The notes under the pieces are model-generated. The model searched no databases, was not told the origin of the DNA, and worked only from the letters and a program-made list of their open reading frames with translations. Below, one piece after another: positions 22,299 through 31,849 of a stretch of DNA of 64,000 nucleotides (position 1 is the stretch's first letter; every line of letters starts with the position of its first letter). Source of the stretch: Scheffersomyces stipitis CBS 6054 (Eukaryota > Ascomycota > Pichiomycetes > Serinales > Debaryomycetaceae); contig NC_009068.1 of assembly GCF_000209165.1 (NCBI RefSeq), forward strand, positions 2,108,001-2,172,000, read 5' to 3'. Made by a program: the position numbers and the translations under genes.

Positions 22299-22964
22299 AT
22301 GGAAGTTCGGGACTTGCTAGCCACCGTTGCAGCGTTTGTGGTGACGACCTTGGCCTTTTTATTGAAGAACACCATTGCCCTCGTTGCCTATGCTTATCAG
22401 AACTACCCAGAATATACTTCTATAGTATTTGCAATCATTGGTGTCTATCTCGTATATAAGTTTGTGGTCAAGATCTTCAAGATGTGGCTCAATCTTTTGA
22501 TTGCCACCATCAAGACATTCTTGGTATTGGCCACTTTGGCTGTTGCTGCGACTATTTACCTTCGTGGGTGGGGAAAATTCGTAAATCAAGATATTCCTTT
22601 TTTAGTTGATGTCGCCAAGAGTATCACCTCTAATGAGCCTGATAATCAAAATTCGTTTTGGTTGGTACATGGACTCCTCGGTAATCAAAAGGTGTACTCG
22701 TTCTTGAAGAATGGGTTCCAGAACGCTGGCGAATCGGCATCATCAATCTTAGAGGATGCAGAATTTGATATTGATCCAAATGCATATTTCGAGTACATGA
22801 ACGAGAACTTCTACAAGAACAAGGAAGACTTCAACTACGAGAACATCAAGAGAGCTCTTGATGAAGGTTTTGAGAACCTCGAGGACTACTTGAGCTCCAA
22901 GGGTCTCGATATCAATGATCTTGGTAACGAGTTGGTCAACAAGATTCTCCAGGCTGGTCGCTAG
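22299..22964 (+). CDS. APQ12: Apq12-like nuclear envelope/ER membrane protein
   Basis: 221 aa. Hydrophobic segments lie at about residues 8-32, 40-62 and 67-88 (the last two nearly continuous), followed by a soluble acidic C-terminus of about 130 residues. The block YPEYTSIVFAIIGVYLVYKF, the following membrane helix and the LRGWGKF ending resemble the Apq12 family, which acts at the nuclear envelope/ER in nuclear pore assembly, mRNA export and membrane lipid homeostasis. The protein is longer than the 138-aa Saccharomyces one because of the C-terminal extension, as in filamentous fungi and Candida. Convergent with the next gene (68-bp gap). The family call is from pattern memory, not alignment. 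Confidence 0.65.
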   Translation: MEVRDLLATVAAFVVTTLAFLLKNTIALVAYAYQNYPEYTSIVFAIIGVYLVYKFVVKIFKMWLNLLIATIKTFLVLATLAVAATIYLRGWGKFVNQDIPFLVDVAKSITSNEPDNQNSFWLVHGLLGNQKVYSFLKNGFQNAGESASSILEDAEFDIDPNAYFEYMNENFYKNKEDFNYENIKRALDEGFENLEDYLSSKGLDINDLGNELVNKILQAGR

Positions 22965-23032
22965 AACATGAATACAAGATTCATCTTAATAAATAGATAT
23001 GTATAGTATTAATTTATCGCCTAATTGTGTAT

Positions 23033-24787
23033 TTACTGTCTTGAGCTGTTGCTGCTTGTATCTATATCCGATTCCTTGTCCTTGTTCTTTTGTTCTGGCT
23101 CCTCGTCAATACATTGCAAGCCTCGGTCTACCACGAAGATGGTAGAGATAAAACAAACTGCAATGAGAGGCAAGCAGATGTAGAAATAGTTCTTGATGGC
23201 TTTCATGTACATCTCTCTAACTACCACTTGTTGGGCGTGGTTAAGCTTGGATGTATCAACTCTGCTGTAGATGTGATCCTTCAAGTAGTCCAAATAACCG
23301 TCCAATATGCTACCTTCATTCTTGGATTCTCTTCTGATTTCCCTTAACAAACTATTGCTGACAATCATGGAAGCAATAGAAATGCCTACTGAACCACCAA
23401 AGGATCTCAAAACGTTTCTGGCACTGATAACAATCGCTCTGTCTGATTTTTTGGCTTGACTCTGAGCAGCAACCATTGTAGGCTGGAAAGTCCACCCAAC
23501 GCCTACTCCCATAACTAACAAAATGACAACTATGACTCCCCAGTTGGTCTGCGTGTTGAAGATATACAAGAGCCCACAGCTAACTGTCCAGAGCCCATAT
23601 CCCATAAGAATAATATTCTTGTAGTGGCCAAAATAACTTATCAAGGTTCCTCCAATGATGGAAGCTATAGATTGCGTAAGCACTAATGGTAACAAAATAA
23701 TCGAGGCATGGATCGAATCGAGTCCTCGAACGATTTGCAAGTAGTATGGCAAGTAATACGTAAATCCGTAGTAAGCCATTCCGTATAGGAAATTGGAACC
23801 CAAGATAAGAGATAGGGAGGGACTGGCGAAAATTCTCAAAGGAATCATTGGAAGTTCAGCAAGCTTCCATTCGATGTAGATAAAAACAAAGAAACTCAAC
23901 CCACCTGATACGAACATACCAATAATGAGAGGACTGTTCCAAGGGTAAGATGAACCACCGCCACTGATGGGAATGAGCAACAATGTAAGACTTGCAGTAC
24001 TGAAAAACATCCCCAAGTAGTCAATCTTCTTGAATTTCTCTTTTCTGGACAAAACGTTGTTGAGTTGACTAGCATTTTTCTTACCATCAATCAAAAAGTA
24101 GATGGTAACCATCACGCTTATAACCAAGGGAATCATCATGTAGTAGAAGTCTCTCCAAGTTGTGTGTTCTACGAAAGCTGCCATAATGAAGGGACCCAAA
24201 GCATTCGCTAAACCGACCTGAGCACCTAATATACCCTGATACTTTCCCCTTTGCTTCAAGGTACAAATATCGCTCAACATCACCATGGTCAACGATTGAG
24301 TACCTCCACATCCAATACCAGCAATCGCTCTAAAGATATAGAATTCCACCCCAGTCCGAGAAACTGCACATCCAATGTCTGCTACTGCTTGTGTACCAAG
24401 AGAAAAGAGCAAAATATTCTTTCTGCCAAAGATGTCTGCTAGTCTTCCAAAGAGAACTTGGCAAACACAGTTGGCCAATAAGGCGGCTGTTCCCGCCCAG
24501 TTGATAGTGGTTTCAGCTCTTAAATCCTTGGCTATGGCTGGTAATGCTATGGTTATACTTGTCTGGTCCGCGAACGATGCAAATAGACCTAGCGATAAGG
24601 CTGCAAGACAGACTATGATTTTTTTTGTAGGAAGAATATTGAGATGGGCATCTCCTAGCCTGTCATCCAAGGCTTGCTTCTCTATTACTTGTGAATCATT
24701 TACATCTATAACCCTTGACGTTTGTACCTTGATATCCTCCATAGGGATATTCTTATCATGTTGAGATGGTTTTTCGGAATTGTTCAT
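23033..24787 (-). CDS. MFS drug:H+ antiporter, DHA2 family (paralogue of 5737-7434)
   Basis: 584 aa with about 14 hydrophobic segments. MFS motif A reads GRLADIFGRKN, and a Gly-Pro motif C-like segment follows (LGAQVGLANALGPFIM). The FADQTSITIALPAIAKDL start of TM1, TINWAGTAALLANCVCQ, and the ending FVVDRGLQCIDEEP are shared almost residue for residue with the transporter at 5737. The two arose by duplication and now lie on opposite strands about 16 kb apart. It would extrude toxic compounds or basic amino acids; the substrate is not predictable. The upstream region is rich in CGG/CCG triplets, suggesting a zinc-cluster activator. Confidence 0.9.
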   Translation of the reverse strand: MNNSEKPSQHDKNIPMEDIKVQTSRVIDVNDSQVIEKQALDDRLGDAHLNILPTKKIIVCLAALSLGLFASFADQTSITIALPAIAKDLRAETTINWAGTAALLANCVCQVLFGRLADIFGRKNILLFSLGTQAVADIGCAVSRTGVEFYIFRAIAGIGCGGTQSLTMVMLSDICTLKQRGKYQGILGAQVGLANALGPFIMAAFVEHTTWRDFYYMMIPLVISVMVTIYFLIDGKKNASQLNNVLSRKEKFKKIDYLGMFFSTASLTLLLIPISGGGSSYPWNSPLIIGMFVSGGLSFFVFIYIEWKLAELPMIPLRIFASPSLSLILGSNFLYGMAYYGFTYYLPYYLQIVRGLDSIHASIILLPLVLTQSIASIIGGTLISYFGHYKNIILMGYGLWTVSCGLLYIFNTQTNWGVIVVILLVMGVGVGWTFQPTMVAAQSQAKKSDRAIVISARNVLRSFGGSVGISIASMIVSNSLLREIRRESKNEGSILDGYLDYLKDHIYSRVDTSKLNHAQQVVVREMYMKAIKNYFYICLPLIAVCFISTIFVVDRGLQCIDEEPEQKNKDKESDIDTSSNSSRQ

Positions 24788-25044
24788 CGCGGTTCCGAAA
24801 TCGCAGTTATAAAAAATAGTTGTATAGAATGCGATAAGCTGTCAAAAGATATTTTCTTGAACTTAATCGTGGGACTTCTTGTTACAAAGTCTTTTTTGGT
24901 GAATGCTGCTATGCAAAGAGGATTTTGCTGTTCTCTTGTACTATCTTGATGATATCACTCGCGTGAGTATAAGAGAGGGATCTAAAGTTTAGGGAAAAAT
25001 TTTCTATAATGAGACTACCCTTTTGGCTTATTGCTGCATCTCAA

Positions 25045-25100
25045 CTCGGTCCGAGAATCCGTCGGTTTTATGTGCGGATTTGGACATGGGGCCGCTACCG
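25045..25100. promoter_or_regulatory. Cluster of CGG/CCG triplets upstream of the DHA2 gene
   Basis: Seven CGG or CCG triplets fall within 54 bp, including the inverted repeat CTCGGTCCGAG (25045-25055) and GCCGCTACCGC (25091-25101). They lie 260-315 bp upstream of the ATG at 24787 (minus strand). CGG triplets in pairs are the usual half-sites of Zn2Cys6 regulators, which control drug transporters in Candida and Saccharomyces. The specific factor is unknown. Confidence 0.4.
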
Positions 25101-25212
25101 CACTGACACTTCCTCCAGTTAAATTCAGAGACTCGGGAAATATTAGTAATCACTTAACGAGCTCATAACTATGGTGGTACCCCGTTGAAGTAGTAGAGTG
25201 TGCTTTTAGAAT

Positions 25213-25244
25213 TCTTGGAAGTCTTGGAACTCTTGGAAGTCTTG
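25213..25244. repeat. 9-bp tandem repeat, 3.6 copies
   Basis: TCTTGGAAG/TCTTGGAAC/TCTTGGAAG/TCTTG in the upstream region of the DHA2 transporter, about 430 bp from its ATG. A short minisatellite. The rest of the 24788-26330 interval shows no supported gene. Confidence 0.85.
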
Positions 25245-26329
25245 TTAAGTGTTGAAAAAACTGTTGCCTGGTAGGTCTTGTACTGAGCTAATTAATTATT
25301 TTGTGAGCGAGTTAAATTATTTGGCAATTTAAGCAAAATATTGCGAAAAGTTGCAATCGAATTGCAATTGTTATCGTAGAAGAGACTGCTACGATTTTCT
25401 AAGGAAATAAAATAACTTATATACCATTAAGGAAATCATGCCGATACAACTGAATCAGATGGTCAATGTAGTCCGTCTTACTATTTTACCTTTATAGACT
25501 CTAACCATTATATAAATTCATGAATTCCAATTCTCTTACTTAACTACAGCAGCCTTGGGTATATTTGAGAGACAATTTCTGGACTATTCCGCTATTTTCT
25601 TGAATTGGCTGATATTAACAGAGTATTCATAAATGAAAGTGGCAATTATTGCCGAATGCTACAAAGGTATATAGAATTGTGTTTGACAAACATTAGATAA
25701 AGAAACAGCTGGGAGACTGCTCATACTTTGCACAAGAACATTTGACTCCCTGGAGAGCAATAATGTTATAAAAAAATACATCTCAATCAAGAAAAGTGCA
25801 GTTTTTACAACTTCTCCATAAGATTGAAAACCGAGTTACCTTTTTGTGAGTTTTATTCTCAGTTTACATCACTCTGAGAGGCATTACTATCGGAAAAGAG
25901 GGCTTCTCCAGATTATGAGGTTGCGGATTTTGAAGCTTCCGAAGCTCCCATTCAGATATCTAAATTATGATTAGCATATCTATTCACCAAGCATTTATTG
26001 CGATTTAGAGTCCAACTTATTTACTAAACCTTCTTCTCCCGACTCCGAATGTTTGGACGAAGCCCAAGGCTACCTGCACTTGAAACTGCCAATTATCCAA
26101 GTGATATCACTTGGCAACTGTTTGGTAATACCAGGTTTGACCCTTCATTCTGGTAAGCGTGTTTGATTCTGAAATTGACATGGGATCTTAAAGCTCCTCC
26201 AGTGATCATCCCATGTGGTGATTCTACAATTGCAATTGAAAAATTGTCAGATAAGATAAGGTGGAGGTGACATCAAAGACTTCTCTACGAAATTCGGAAT
26301 AAAACTACTCATCCTTGATAAACAAGAAC

Positions 26330-26653
26330 AAGAGAAAGGCAAAATCAAACCTTTAAGCAACTGTCACCAACAAGATCGCCTCATCGAACTTGGTTGGCGC
26401 CATACACGTATTGAAATCATTAGTGGTACACTCGGGTGCATTGGGCAAGACTTTACGCAGAAGTAAGTAGCCCTTTGTGAAAAACCCTACTCCTATGAAC
26501 AGAACTAGAGCTAGAAATACCAGCACCACAAGATAGCCTATAAAGGTGATTTTCAACTTTTGCTGTCGGATCTTTGATCGCAGCTGTGGATGGAACTGCT
26601 GGTTTGATTGCTGGCCGGTTGGTCACCGAAGTGTCGATATCAACTGATTCCAT
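26330..26653 (-). pseudogene. Decayed N-terminal fragment of a GPI ethanolamine-phosphate transferase (GPI13/PIG-O type)
   Basis: Two overlapping minus-strand frames together resemble the start of Gpi13/PIG-O. The first (from ATG at 26653) gives a polar cytosolic tail. After a one-base frame change the second gives a basic juxtamembrane run, one transmembrane helix, then GFFTKGYLLLRKVLPNAPEC and KFDEAILLV. At 26353-26355 the expected family motif DALRFDF reads ..VA-stop-RFDF, as if a Leu TTA had become TAA; the frame then continues RFDFA and decays. Nothing resembling the other ~900 residues follows. The call rests on recall of the family hallmarks FTKGFLLTR and ALRFDF. The normal enzyme adds phosphoethanolamine to GPI anchors in the ER. 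A full copy should exist elsewhere in the genome. Confidence 0.68.
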
Positions 26654-27153
26654 TCAATATATGGTTTTACTGAACGATTTGAAATGTGAGAATGAAATGG
26701 CTGAAATGTTAGATAGAATTGTTTAATATTTTATTAGAACATTGATCTGAGATAATATTTGTATAGCATTGATAAGACTGATATTGCTATGAAACTGCTT
26801 ATTTAATCGTTTTACTATGATGTCTACTTTGCTTTGTTTCGTGATTTGATGATTCTCTGATTGATAGTTAGATTTGTTTTCGAATTTTTCTTTGCAGGAG
26901 TGGTTCTATATGAAATAATTCAGCGCTAGTGGGTTTGCAAGCTGATGGCAGAGGAGAATTGAGCCCGGTCTTCTTATCGAAGATATTCTTCTGTCAAAAC
27001 AGCGTGAATGCGGGACATATCAGAATTTGAAATAGCTGGATATTACTTCAGCTACTACTTTCTTTTCCTCTACTTATATTCTTCATAATAATACACTACA
27101 ACCACGGCTCCATACAATTCACATTTTTAGGTAATGAATACGAACAATACGAT

Positions 27154-27441
27154 ATGTTGTAGGAAGAGAATCTGCATCAGAGAGATGATTCGAGGGAGGT
27201 GGTTAGTCAGCTTAGGAACAACCACAGGAACGATCTGAAGTTTGACAAAGTTGGAGCCCTTGAAAAGAGATTACAGGACATGAGAGCCAGTAACGACAAA
27301 TTGAGTGGAAGGCCACAACCTGCTTCCAACACTTCGACGGTAGAAACCCCAACTTTTGGCCATGACAATTCAATGAGTTCTGGAGGTGCCACTAGATCGG
27401 ATTTTCATGTGACACCTCCACACTCTGCAAAGCAGAGTTGA
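27154..27441 (+). pseudogene. Short hydrophilic ORF interrupted by an in-frame TAG, possible gene relic
   Basis: An ATG at 27154 is followed one codon later by TAG (27160-27162), and then 92 codons stay open to the TGA at 27439-27441. The peptide is charged and helix-prone at first (QLRNNHRNDLKFDKVGALEK), then Ser/Thr/Pro-rich. Composition looks like real protein more than random sequence, but I do not recognise it. It may be a relic, a downstream exon, or chance. The neighbouring GPI13-like fragment makes a relic plausible. Confidence 0.3.
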
Positions 27442-28371
27442 TCCAGAACTCTTTACACACCAATGGTAAGAGTTGAAAATTTCTGGGGTTTACAATTGTA
27501 TCACATACGAAGAAATTCTTTGATTAATTCAAATTTAATGTATTATAAGGTTAGCATGTATCATGTATAGTATTCATATATATATATTTAACTATTGGGA
27601 AATTCGTTAAGTGTACAAACTTAGTGAATTTTTCTGAAGTTATGGAAATTGCTTACTACTAGATAAACTCAAACGCAATATCCTGTCAGTAGAATTTAGT
27701 ATGCGGAAAGCGGATAAATTCTATCCTTTCCAGTTTCCTACAATAGTGAAAAAAAAAGCGGACAAGACAACCTATGGAAACACCGAAATTCAGCCTCTCC
27801 AAGCTTTCCGATCTGGTTCTTGCTCTGTGAAATATGCATCCCTTTTCGGTACCTGACCACATTTCCGCTTAATAAAATCTCTCTAACGTAATCGGAAAAT
27901 TAGGATCTTAAGCTTTGCTTCCCTTGGATACTCTGGTTTCTACTTTGGGGTCTGCATAGCATAGGTCAGAGACTTAGAATAGAGAAAATCGGCGGACCTA
28001 TTTTCCTTGGTCTCGTGTGAATGAGTGGGAAAAGCAGCAATATTATTGGAAATGGCTGCGAATTCGTTGTGTCGTAACCAGAAGATGCGCTTAAGCAAAG
28101 AGAATACTCAGAGCGAATATAAGGTGTGTGAATGTTCACAAAAGAGCTAAAACAGGCGAATAAATTGAGGTAGATGGCTGTGATTGATATGATAATCTGA
28201 AATATTGGCCAATCGGATTGAACAACATTGTATCGGAGGTTACAAGAAAGATTTCACGGAAATGTTTTGAAAAAGCATGGAGATGAAGGTGAGTACCAAA
28301 TCAACGCATTAACTTCCTACCAACAGATAAAAGTACTTTCGGAGTACAGCTCTTCTACGTGATATTCGGCT

Positions 28372-28503
28372 CCGAGTTGTTACGTCCCGGTGATAATACT
28401 GTGAGTTCAGTGTCCGAGAGTAAAGCTTTTCTCCATGATAGCGTAGACCTCGACGTCGGCGATAACTCGGTAGTATAACTTCAGAAATATGAGATCGGCC
28501 GAG
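28372..28503. promoter_or_regulatory. Repeated CCGAG half-sites in aldo-keto reductase promoter
   Basis: CCGAG occurs at 28372-28376, 28414-28418 and 28499-28503, and its complement CTCGG at 28466-28470, all within 270 bp upstream of the ATG at 28636. One copy is part of the palindrome TCGGCCGA (28495-28502). The same half-site forms the inverted repeat CTCGGTCCGAG upstream of the DHA2 gene. Likely zinc-cluster sites; the factor is unknown. Confidence 0.4.
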
Positions 28504-28635
28504 ATTGAAATCTGGAGAGTTGAAGTTGGAAAACTACATAAGGAGCAGTTCTTGACAAGAATCCATGAAAAAGAATTCTCCTTTGAACAATATTAGTCAA
28601 TTGCTTAATATTACTCACTCTACTCTTTAATCGGA

Positions 28636-29700
28636 ATGTCCTCTTCAATTGAATACAAAAAGCTTGGTGCCTCTGGTTTGGCTATTTCTCCTATCATCGT
28701 GGGATGCATGTCCTACGGTAAGAAATTTTGGGCCGACTGGGTTATGGAAGATGAAGAACAGATCTTCAAAATCTTGAAGAAGTGCTACGACTCTGGTATT
28801 AGAACTTTTGATACTGCTGACTTGTACTCCAATGGTCATTCGGAAGTTATCTTGGGTAAGTTCTTGAAGAAGTACAATATTCCAAGAGAGAAAGTTGTAA
28901 TTTTAACTAAGTGCTTCTGTCTAATTGACACAAATATCCCTGATTTAAACATCGAAACGCAATACAATTACCCATCCTATGAGTTTGTTCATAACCAGGG
29001 TTTGTCAAGAAAGCATATTTTCGATGCCGTCAAAGGTTCAGTTGAAAGATTGGGAACCTACATCGATGTCTTGCAAATTCACAGATTGGATGAGGAGACC
29101 CCAAAGGCTGAAATTATGAGAGCCTTGCACGATGTCGTTTCTAGTGGTGATGTCAGGTATATCGGTGCTTCCTCTATGAGAGCCGCTGACTTCGTTGAAT
29201 TACAGTTCATTGCTGATAAGAATGGCTGGACTAAGTTCATCAGTATGCAAAACTTCTACAACTTAATCTACCGTGAGGAAGAAAGAGAAATGATTCCTTT
29301 CTGTAACGATAACTCCCTTGGTAAGGTTGGCTTGATCCCATGGTCTCCAATTGCCAGAGGACTTTTGGCTAGACCTCTTGGTGTAGAGTCTAACCATAAC
29401 AGATCTGCCGACACTGACTTGGCATTTGAGTTCTTTGGTTTGGCAAACTTGACTGAAGCCGACAAGGAGATTATCAAGAGAGTCGAAGAAGTTGCCAAAA
29501 AGCATGAAGTCAGTATGGCTGTAATCTCCTCTGCTTGGGTCTTGAGCAAGGGTGCGTTCCCTATCATCGGTCTCAACTCCGAAGCAAGAGTTGACGATGC
29601 ACTTAACTCTCTCACTGTTAAGTTAACTGATGAAGAAGTCGCATACTTGGAAGAGCCTTACAAACCTAAGCCAGTATATGGTTTTCAACATTTTAAGTGA
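28636..29700 (+). CDS. Aldo-keto reductase (aryl-alcohol dehydrogenase-like, CSH1/IFD/YPL088W type)
   Basis: 354 aa, cytosolic NADPH-dependent reductase of aldehydes or ketones. The AKR barrel is complete. The catalytic tetrad is visible as Asp59 and Tyr64 (FDTADLYSNG), Lys92 (LTKCF) and His149 (LQIHRLD). The cofactor end is GLIPWSPIARGLLAR and PIIGLNSEARVDDAL. It resembles the Candida CSH1/IFD family and Saccharomyces YPL088W; the natural substrate is unknown. Codon use is strongly biased to TTG for leucine and there is no CTG codon at all, which points to high expression and to a CTG-clade genome. The promoter has repeated CCGAG half-sites. Confidence 0.93.
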   Translation: MSSSIEYKKLGASGLAISPIIVGCMSYGKKFWADWVMEDEEQIFKILKKCYDSGIRTFDTADLYSNGHSEVILGKFLKKYNIPREKVVILTKCFCLIDTNIPDLNIETQYNYPSYEFVHNQGLSRKHIFDAVKGSVERLGTYIDVLQIHRLDEETPKAEIMRALHDVVSSGDVRYIGASSMRAADFVELQFIADKNGWTKFISMQNFYNLIYREEEREMIPFCNDNSLGKVGLIPWSPIARGLLARPLGVESNHNRSADTDLAFEFFGLANLTEADKEIIKRVEEVAKKHEVSMAVISSAWVLSKGAFPIIGLNSEARVDDALNSLTVKLTDEEVAYLEEPYKPKPVYGFQHFK

Positions 29701-30353
29701 AGTTGAAAATTACTATAATGCTTCCAGCTACCCGTATTTCGGAAAGTAGAGTATACTTGAGAGTTCACTAATTGGAACAACCGTTTAATGATTCTATCTC
29801 AGTATACTGTGCACATTGAACATCTAGTGAATAAATAAATATGAGTATATGCTGAATAAATGCAAGTGTTAGAAACTGTTCTCAGACGTCTCGTTGGGAT
29901 ATTAAAATCTTCATACTCTTGGGGAACGAAGTTGTTTTATCCAAATAGTTTAATCTTTGTCATATTCCCCATTACTTCGCAACCGCTGTGTGTCTTTTTT
30001 GGAAAATGAGTCCAAAGTGCCAACAAACCTTCCTCTCTCACAACTAAAAATGGGTTATTTACTAATTGGCATTTATTAACAGCAAATGTATTTACTCCAG
30101 AGTATATAAAACTTCTTCTAACCCATATGGAAAGCCTTTTTTTTTAAGAAAGGAAAGTCTGGAAGTAACCGAAGCTGTAAAATGTTTCTACGAAATGGCA
30201 TGTATTACGACTGGGCCAACCGAGAGGAAACTCCGAAGGATCAAAACCTCCGAAGAAGGCAGCGTAAAAACCGAAACTTAATTCGGAGAAAATCCTGCAT
30301 ATAGCTGAATTGAATGAGAAATATAACTTTTCTCGGGTTTCCGAAAAAAAGGA
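29701..30353. other. AKR-tRNA intergenic region
   Basis: 3' flank of the reductase and upstream region of the tRNA gene. A 71-codon frame at 30066 starts with a near-cognate codon and has no motif, so it is not called. Confidence 0.4.
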
Positions 30354-30446
30354 GTTACAGTGGCCGAGTGGTTAAGGCGACACCCTGCTATTAAGCGGTT
30401 CAGGTGTTGGGATTTTCCTTCGCAGGTTCGAATCCTGTCTGTGACG
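30354..30446 (+). tRNA. tRNA-Ser(GCT) with an 11-nt intron
   Basis: Acceptor stem GTTACAG pairs with CTGTGAC (30439-30445), with discriminator G. The A box TGGCCGAGTGG (30361-30371) and B box GGTTCGAATCC (30425-30435) are near perfect. The anticodon stem ACACC/GGTGT encloses CTGCTA, an 11-nt intron (30391-30401), then A. The anticodon is GCT at 30387-30389, reading AGC/AGT. The variable arm is long, as expected for tRNA-Ser. The intron contains AGC, able to pair with the anticodon. Saccharomyces tRNA-Ser(GCU) also carries an intron at this site. Confidence 0.96.
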
Positions 30447-30455
30447 TGAAGTTTA

Positions 30456-30462
30456 TTTTTTT
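30456..30462 (+). terminator. RNA polymerase III terminator of tRNA-Ser
   Basis: A run of seven T starts 10 nt after the tRNA 3' end, the usual Pol III stop signal. Confidence 0.8.
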
Positions 30463-31849
30463 GAATTTGATATAGCGATAATACAACATTGGAGGCAAGC
30501 TCAGAAGAAGATATGCTTAGTATCTATAATGAAACACCGACCTGGTGAAGTATTGAAAATAGAGAGAAGTTTTACTGAAAAATGTAAATTTTTTTCTGGC
30601 GATAAGACAATCTTTTTGCACCCATCGAGGAAAGATGAAGTCCAGAAAACAGAAGCGTAAGGTAGATGGAGGACTCGGAGTGATTGCGAGTGTACGGAAA
30701 CAAAGGGACGAAAAATATAGGAAGAGAGAAGAATAGGTTGGAGTCCCATGGGTATAGATGATTAGCATGAGTGAAATAAATGCCTCGGATCCGAAGGAAA
30801 CTAGTCTTGCAAGGCTACCAGCAACAAATTCCAGAACCAGATACCGACAATAGCCGTATCACAGAAGAGTCAGAGACAACACACAGAAATTGATACAAAT
30901 ATGGGAAGATGGGGATGACAGCGAAATTGCTTGAGAGATAGGCAACGAGATTAGGAACGAACAAGGAGGGCCAGGAGGGCCAGGAAGACCAGGAAGGAAA
31001 GGAAGGAGGAAGGTACAGTCTCGCTTATAAGCACCGTGTCTGTGTCTATAATAACGTCATGTTCGTAATTGCTAGCCTTACCGGCAAGACATATTGTGAC
31101 TGTTACCATACAGAGTACACCACCGCCCCAATATCAATCTCACCTCCTGACGTCCTGCCAGCCTCAACCATCCGGTGACTCCGCCAGATAAACCACACTG
31201 GGATTCTCGCTATAAAACTGGGTCCATGTCCATTATCACTCCCTTCACGTCAAACCTCGTCTGTATCCTGTTCGTTTCCCGTCTACGCAACTACCTGGAC
31301 ATAAATAGCGACCCCTCGTCCCTACCGCCGTTCCCTCTACCCAGACTTTGTCTTAGTGGAGTCGCACGAAAAATTTCTCCGGCGTTTAAATCTCTGAGTC
31401 AACTGAGTGGGGACGAAAGCTGAATCGCTAATATAAATCACCACTACATTGCGTTTCGCTGTTGGCTGGAGATAGCCTTACAAATAGAAAGTGTTGAACC
31501 GTCTTATTTACATACGCCTCCGTCCGGTTTCTTTCTTGCACTTCTCTTCTCCTTCTCCTATACTTTCTATAGTCTGCTACAGCTCCTGTTCGTACGCTGT
31601 ACCTGACGTAACTGTCTGCTACTGCAACTGGCGCACTTCAGCCTTCCGCTATCTGTGGCTCTTTATCTTCGACCGATCTCGAGATTGATTTTTTTTCTCG
31701 GATTTTCACTCACTGTGATTTTTGATTTTTAATTAATTTTCTCACCGAATAACCATTTTTCCAGCTGTTTGTTTGTTCCAGCCACAATTTCCATTTAATT
31801 CCTTCCATATTCCCTCAATTGTCACACTGCCCCAGCACATTTGCCCAGG
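30463..31849. other. tRNA-NMA intergenic region with purine-rich segment
   Basis: No gene is supported; frames at 30501-30768 (minus), 31175 and 31491 lack motifs. A GGA/GGGCCAGGA-rich purine tract with near-repeats lies at 30960-31012. The last 350 bp before the NMA gene are C/T-rich, as in many yeast promoters and leaders. Confidence 0.45.

Larger units (their letters stand above)
26654..28635. other. 2.0-kb gene-poor region upstream of the aldo-keto reductase
   Basis: Contains the short frame described at 27154-27441 and the promoter of the reductase with repeated CCGAG half-sites. No other gene is supported. AT-rich segments and a purine run (27746-27757) are present. Confidence 0.4.

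Noticed and set aside
25213..25244. TTCTTGGAA repeats considered as heat shock elements
   Set aside because: The spacing between TTC and GAA is three bases and not the two required by the nTTCnnGAAn consensus.
26160..26330. Open minus-strand stretch after the GPI13-like stop, around DNFSIAIVESPHGMITGG
   Set aside because: About 50 codons can stay open by chance, and I could not match it to Gpi13 or any other family.
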